NCBI GenBank assembly: GCA_037893245.1
Contig: JBAIAA010000311.1
Location: 372,001-436,000 of the forward strand
Length of the DNA: 64,000 nucleotides
DNA from: Crossaster papposus
Taxonomy: Eukaryota; Echinodermata; Asteroidea; Velatida; Solasteridae
Reading direction: 5' to 3'
The position numbers were made by a program, and so were the translations under genes. Below the pieces are notes generated by a model. It did no database searches. It was not told where the DNA came from and saw nothing but the letters and a program-made list of their open reading frames with translations. Below, piece after piece: positions 59,507 through 64,000 of the stretch. Each line of letters begins with the position of its first letter. Position 1 is the first letter of the stretch.

Positions 59507-59550
59507 GCTGTTTCGGTTTTTCACCGAAACAGCTTTTGTTTTCGTTAAAG
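59361..59550 (+). repeat. Three stem-loop cassettes (family A type)
   Basis: One GCATTTCAGC apex and two GTTTTTCAC apexes. The middle one has a changed tail (TTTTCGTTCTGG) before a long poly-T. The poly-Phe and poly-Lys frames over it are artefacts. Confidence 0.85.
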
Positions 59551-59580
59551 TTTTTTTTTTTCTTTTTTTTTTTCTTTTTT

Positions 59581-60580
59581 GTCACGTTTTTTCTGCCAAT
59601 ACACTTTGACACTTTGGTAAATCCGATCGACTTGAGACTTGGCATACATTCAGACAACCACCCAAGGACGGTCCTAGAAGAAATTCGTCGCGATTACGTT
59701 ATTCAAGGTCACGTGACGTCATGTTAAAGGTAAAATTTTCCCCATAGGTTTTGTACACGTTTTTCTTCAGACTTTTGACTTTGACACTTTGGTGAATCCG
59801 TCCGACTTGAAACTTGACATACACTTAGAACACCACCCACAGATGGCCATTGAAGAAATTCGGCACGATTGCGTCATTCAAGGTCACGTGACGTGACGTT
59901 AAACGTCTAATTGTTTTCCCCATAGGGTTTGTACACGTTTTTCTTCAGACTCTTGACTTTGACACTTTGGTATATCCGACCGACTTGAAACTTGGTGAAT
60001 ACTTAGAACACCACCCACAGATGGCTCTTGAAGAAATTCGGTACGATTGCGTCATTCAAGGTCACGTGACGTGACGTTAAAGGTGCAATTTGTTTCCCCA
60101 TAGGGTTTGTACACGTTTTTCTTCAGACTATTGACTTTGACACTTTCGTAGACTTGATCGACTTGAGACTTAGCACACACCTCGACCACCATCTCTAGGA
60201 GGGCCAAGTGTAAAATCGTCATGATGACGTCATCGGGGGTCATGTGACGTCACATTAAAGGTGTAGTTTTTAAGACTCTATATCTCTGGAAGTACAAGTC
60301 CAATTAGGGTCAAACTTGGTATTCAGGTATTCCGGGATGTGTTATAGACGACAATTAAGTTGACGTCATGATGGCGTCATCAGGTGTCATGTGACGTCAC
60401 ATTAAAGGTGTAGTTTTCCCCATAGGATTTGTACACGTTTTTTGCAACCAAGATATATTTGGCACTTTGGTAAATCCGATCGACTTCAGATTTGGTACAC
60501 ACATAGACCACCACTCACATATTCAAAGTCATTTTAGACAAGCGAAACAGCTCTGTGTTTGTCCACAAACACATGTCTAG
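59581..60580 (+). mobile_element. Helitron-like element R13 (5' end trimmed)
   Basis: It begins GTCACGTTTTTTCTGCC after poly-T, lacking the TCCACTTTCAGAC and CATAGGATTTG part. About five units; ends hairpin + CATGTCTAG. Confidence 0.65.
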
Positions 60581-60596
60581 TTTTTTTTTTTTTTTT

Positions 60597-62205
60597 GCCT
60601 TTTGTTTTCCATAGGATTTGTACACGTTTGTTCAGACAATACACTTTGACACTTTGGTAAATCCGATAGACTTGAGACTTGGCATACACTTAGACAACCA
60701 CCCAAGGACGGTCCTAGAAGAAATTCGTCGCGATTACGTCATTCAAGGTCACGTGACTTAGCGTTAAAGGTGAAATTTTCCCCATAGGTTTTGTACACGT
60801 TTTTCTTCAGACTATTGAATTTGACACTTTGGTCAATCCGACCGACTTGAAACTTGCCATACACTCAGAACACCACCACCAGATGTTTCTGAAAGAAATT
60901 CAGCACGATTGCGTCATTCAAGGTCACGTGACGTCAAGTTAAAGGTTTAATTTGTCCCCCATAGGTTTTGTACACGTTTTTCTTTAGACTCTTGACTTTG
61001 ACACTTAGTAAATCCGATAGACTTGAGACTTGGCACACACATAGACCACCATCCACAGACGGTCGTAGGAGAAATTTGGCACGATTACGTCATTCAAGGT
61101 TACGGGGTGTCACGTTAAAGGTTCAATTTTCCCCCATAGGTTTTGTACACGTTTTTCTTTAGACTATTGACTTTGACACTTTGGTACATCCGACCGACTT
61201 GAAACTTGGCATACACTTAGAACATCACCCACAGATGGTCCTGGAAGAAATTCGGCACGATTGCGTCATTCAAGGTCACGTAACGTCACGTTAAAGTTTC
61301 AATTATTTCCCCCATAGGTTTTGTACACGTTTTTCTTTAGTCTATGACTTAGACACTTTCGTAAATTTGATGGACTTGAGACTTGGCACACACTTAGACC
61401 ACCATCCACAGACGGTCCTAGAAGACATTCGGCACAATTACGTCATTCAAGGTCACGGGGCGTCACGTTAAAGCCTCAATTTCCCCCATAGGTTTTGTAC
61501 ATGTTTTTCTTTAGGCTATTGACTTTGAAACTTTAGTAAATCCGATCGACTTGAGACTTGGCACACACATAGACCACCATCCACAGACGGTCGTAGGAGA
61601 AATTTGGCACGATTACGTCATTCAAGGTCACGGGGTGTCACGTTAAAGGTTAAATTTTTCCCCATAGGTTTTGTACACGTTTTTCTTTAGACTATTGACT
61701 TTGACACTTTAGTAAATCCGATCGACTTGAGACTTCGTATACACTTAGAACACCACCCACAGATGGTCTTGAAAGAAATTTGGCACTATTGCGTCATTCA
61801 AGGTCACGTGACGTCACGTTAAAGGTTCAAATTTTCCCCCCTTAGGTTTTGTACACGTTTTTTTTTAGACTAATGACTGACACTTTCGTAAATTTGATCG
61901 ACTTCAGACTTAGCACACATCTCGACCACCATCCTTAGGAGGGCCAAGAGAAAAATCGTCATGATGACCTCATCGGGGGTCATGTGACGTCACGTTAAAG
62001 GTGCCGTTTTTAGGACCCTCTATCTCTGAAAGTACAGGTCCAATTTGGGTAAAACTTGGTATTCAGGTATTACAGGATGTTATAGAAGAAAATTAATATG
62101 ACATCATGATGACGTCATCGGGTGTCATGTGACGTCACATTAAAGGTTCAATTTTCTCGATAGGTTTTGTACACGTTTTTCTTCAGACTATTGAAGTTGA
62201 CACTT
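60597..62205 (+). mobile_element. Helitron-like element R14 (3' end not seen)
   Basis: GCCTTTTGTTTTCCATAGG 5' end as R11, then about nine units. No CTAG hairpin end is found; it runs into a different tandem repeat at about 62206. Confidence 0.6.
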
Positions 62206-62465
62206 TGGTAAATCCGATCGAATTCGTGTAACTGTTAAAGTGGTTTGCTGCCCTGATTGTTTGATTTGTTCAGACTATTGAATTTGACACATTGGTAAAT
62301 CCGATCGACTTTGTGTATTTGACACTGGTAAATCCGATCGACTTCGTGTAACTGTTAAAGTTGTTTGCTGCCCTCATTGTTTGTTTTGTTCAGACTATTG
62401 AATTTGACACTTTGGTTAATCCGATCGACTTCGTGTAACTGTTAAAGTTGTTTGCCGCCCTCATT
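62206..62465 (+). repeat. Tandem repeat derived from family A unit
   Basis: Three copies, the middle one shorter, of GGTAAATCCGATCGA + TTCGTGTAACTGTTAAAG + TTGTTTGCTGCCCTCATTG + TTCAGACTATTGAATTTGACAC. The CAGACTATTGA and AATCCGATCGA parts are family A; the middle part is new. Confidence 0.75.
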
Positions 62466-62531
62466 TGTTCAAGTTATCGATTTTACCTGAGATGAAACAA
62501 AGTGATATTTTTTCAACATGTAGTTTAACTT

Positions 62532-62548
62532 CCCCCCCCCCCCCCCCC
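62532..62548 (+). repeat. Poly-C run inside a short duplication
   Basis: 17 C residues. The flanking AGTGATATTTTTTCAACATG...AACTTCCCC is repeated with changes just downstream (about 62555-62590). Confidence 0.85.
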
Positions 62549-63020
62549 GTATAGTGATAATTTTTCAAACATGTTGTTCAACTTCCCCCCATATGAAATT
62601 GATCTTTGTTGGGGGAATTGTTTTACACAATGAAAGAATCGTGTTACCACTAGTAATAAAACTGCCTAAACTCCCTAATCCTGGGGTCTATGGGGCAAAG
62701 TTAGGTATCAAAATGAAGCTAACAATATGAAAAATGTGATTGTGAAATCAAAGGAACTGTTTAATTTAATATTCACATTTACTGGCATGTCAAATATGAA
62801 AATTAATAATGAAAATATGAAATATGAATAAAATACTGCTCATATTTATTAGTAAAACGTGTTTATTGTAGTTCAAAAATTCTTTTCCAATGCAGAAAAT
62901 TTTGCTGGTGATCCTGAAAACAATATGTCAAAATAAATCCCCAATATGAATAAGTTTGGGCGAGCTATGATATTTTTCCTAAAACTACTAGAAAACGAGA
63001 TTCAGCACAAATCACAGGCT
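62549..63020. other. AT-rich stretch, no gene seen
   Basis: Repeated AATATGAAAA-type motifs and several AATAAA-like hexamers, but no reading frame or recognisable element. It could be the 3' flank of the minus-strand frame at 63024-63464. Confidence 0.4.
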
Positions 63021-63023
63021 TTC

Positions 63024-63464
63024 TTATCGCAGTGCATGTAAATGTACAATGTAAATGGATGAAGTTTTGTTTGGCATGAATCGAAATGAATGTCCGGGTT
63101 CATCTTTTTTTCGATTTGGAGACATCTTGCCATTTGATTTGTGCCGCAGTGTTGGCCGCCGTAGCAATGCCCTGATCTCGTGGACGCTTGTGTGGCCGAC
63201 CGTTTTGTTGTCGTTGCCTAGGCGGTGCCGGTGGAAGGCCCACATTGTCATCGGAATCAAGCTCGAAATCCTCCGAATCTTCACTGGCTTGCTTGACTGG
63301 CTCTCTTCTTTATTGTAGTCTGATTCTTCGCTACTTTCTTGGTCGCTTTCCTCGTTAGAAATGCAGTGGGAAAGCAGATTCATGGCTTGCTGCGATGACA
63401 TTCTACGGGGTCGCAGGACCGATGAATCCGCCATGTTTGTTGTGGTTACACATGTCGCGCGCAT
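63024..63464 (-). pseudogene. Frameshifted piggyBac-type transposase N-terminus (tentative)
   Basis: The minus-strand frame starts near a MADSSVLRPRRMSSQQAMN-type N-terminus and runs into a very acidic, serine-rich stretch (NEESDQESSEESDYNKEES). At about 63295 the best continuation switches frame: VKQASEDSEDFELDSDDNVG, then a proline/arginine-rich basic part (PRQRQQNGRPHKRPRDQG) and IKWQDVSKSKKR before a stop. An acidic N-terminal region followed by a basic linker and a W-containing motif is what many piggyBac-derived transposases show before the catalytic domain. The catalytic DDD domain is not in the window, so this is an N-terminal fragment. It could instead be an exon of an unrelated acidic nuclear protein. 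Confidence 0.4.
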
Positions 63465-63930
63465 CGTACGCGCCGCATCGATTTATGGATGCACTATTAG
63501 CTAGCCTAATTCAAGTCCCGTTGAAAACAGTGTAAAATCAACAATGTTCAGTACCAAGTTTCATGCACACCGACATCACTGGGGTTTCTCAAACAACAAT
63601 TAGATTATTGTCTTGGTTTTAATATTCACACCAAAAGAAACTCACCTCCCGAAAAGTGATACTTCCCGAGACTGAAAACAGCCATTTTACAAATGGCATC
63701 CCTCCACGTTTTAGGGCAATTAGGACCCATTTTTTAACCGTGATTTTATCAAGTCTGCCCTCAGATTGAAGCTCAAAAACCAGGGAGTTGATCCCATGCT
63801 ATTTTTACACAATCCAATAATTTTTTTATACCAAACGGTCTCCTTTTTCAAAAGAAACTGTGGGGGCACATTTCATGCTAATGAGTTCGCGTAGAAATTC
63901 TCCTTTCAATTAGAGTGGTGCACCCTTTGG
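63465..63930. other. Non-repetitive stretch, no gene seen
   Basis: No reading frame or repeat recognised. If the minus-strand frame above is a gene, this would be its upstream region. Confidence 0.4.
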
Positions 63931-64000
63931 TACACTCCATTAAACTTGGTATGCAATTCACGTGACGTCACAATAAAGGTGCAGGTTTTCCCCATATGAT
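63931..64000 (+). repeat. Family A core unit resumes at window end
   Basis: ACACTCCATTAAACTTGGTATGC... then CACGTGACGTCACAATAAAGG and TTTTCCCCATA match the forward family A unit. The array therefore probably continues beyond the window, and 62.5-63.9 kb is an island within it. Confidence 0.7.

Noticed and set aside
27918-59550. Bacterial-type intrinsic terminators (hairpin plus poly-T)
   Set aside because: The shape is similar but the setting is eukaryotic and there are no transcription units. Orientation and stem sequence track the Helitron-like ends instead.

Overview
This is eukaryotic nuclear DNA. I find no intact protein-coding gene, rRNA or functional tRNA in the 64 kb. Almost every long reading frame is explained by tandem repeats, poly-A/T or poly-G tracts. 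Organism: the tRNA-headed SINE with a conserved tail, the GGGCCCAATTTCATAG-type and TTAA-flanked MITEs, and vertebrate-style CTCF core motifs suggest a marine invertebrate deuterostome such as an echinoderm. This is a low-confidence inference from repeat style. || Layout. 1-12.4 kb is a patchwork of small DNA transposons. It holds TTAA-flanked piggyBac-type MITEs, one sitting precisely inside a SINE, and three members of a CACT-ended family whose ends carry different short motifs. It also holds a 24-bp palindrome inside an 800-bp long-TIR element, a 2.7-kb fold-back element, and several hairpin MITEs. 12.7-18.0 kb is a satellite array with a 2-kb higher-order duplication. 18.0-21.4 kb is degenerate duplicated sequence with poly-G runs and two more MITEs. 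|| 21.4-62.5 kb is a nest of Helitron-like elements. They end in hairpin + CTAG, start with TC, and join head to tail through poly-A/T. Family A (core repeats of about 178 bp carrying GTGACGTCACGTGAC-type motifs) lies in reverse orientation at 21.4-32.1 kb and forward at 43.9-62.5 kb. Family B (units of about 600 bp) fills 32.1-43.0 kb in reverse orientation. A repeat-free segment of about 485 bp at 43.25-43.74 kb is the hinge where orientation flips. Each family B unit carries one CTCF-type core, then an ETS-type palindrome about 125 bp later, in ten copies on one strand. Within B1 lies a 2.5-kb TIR transposon holding a broken SGNH-hydrolase reading frame. || Main discovery candidate: short stem-loop cassettes in the poly-A/T junctions between Helitron-like elements. 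Their stems copy the family-specific motif just inside the CTAG end (AGCTGTTTCG for family A, GGCTTTTTCGC for family B). About 25 family A-type and 4 family B-type cassettes are present, with a paired C-G/T-A change in the stem. || 62.5-64 kb is mostly non-repetitive. It contains a frameshifted acidic/basic reading frame resembling the N-terminus of a piggyBac-type transposase, and the family A repeat resumes at the very end.
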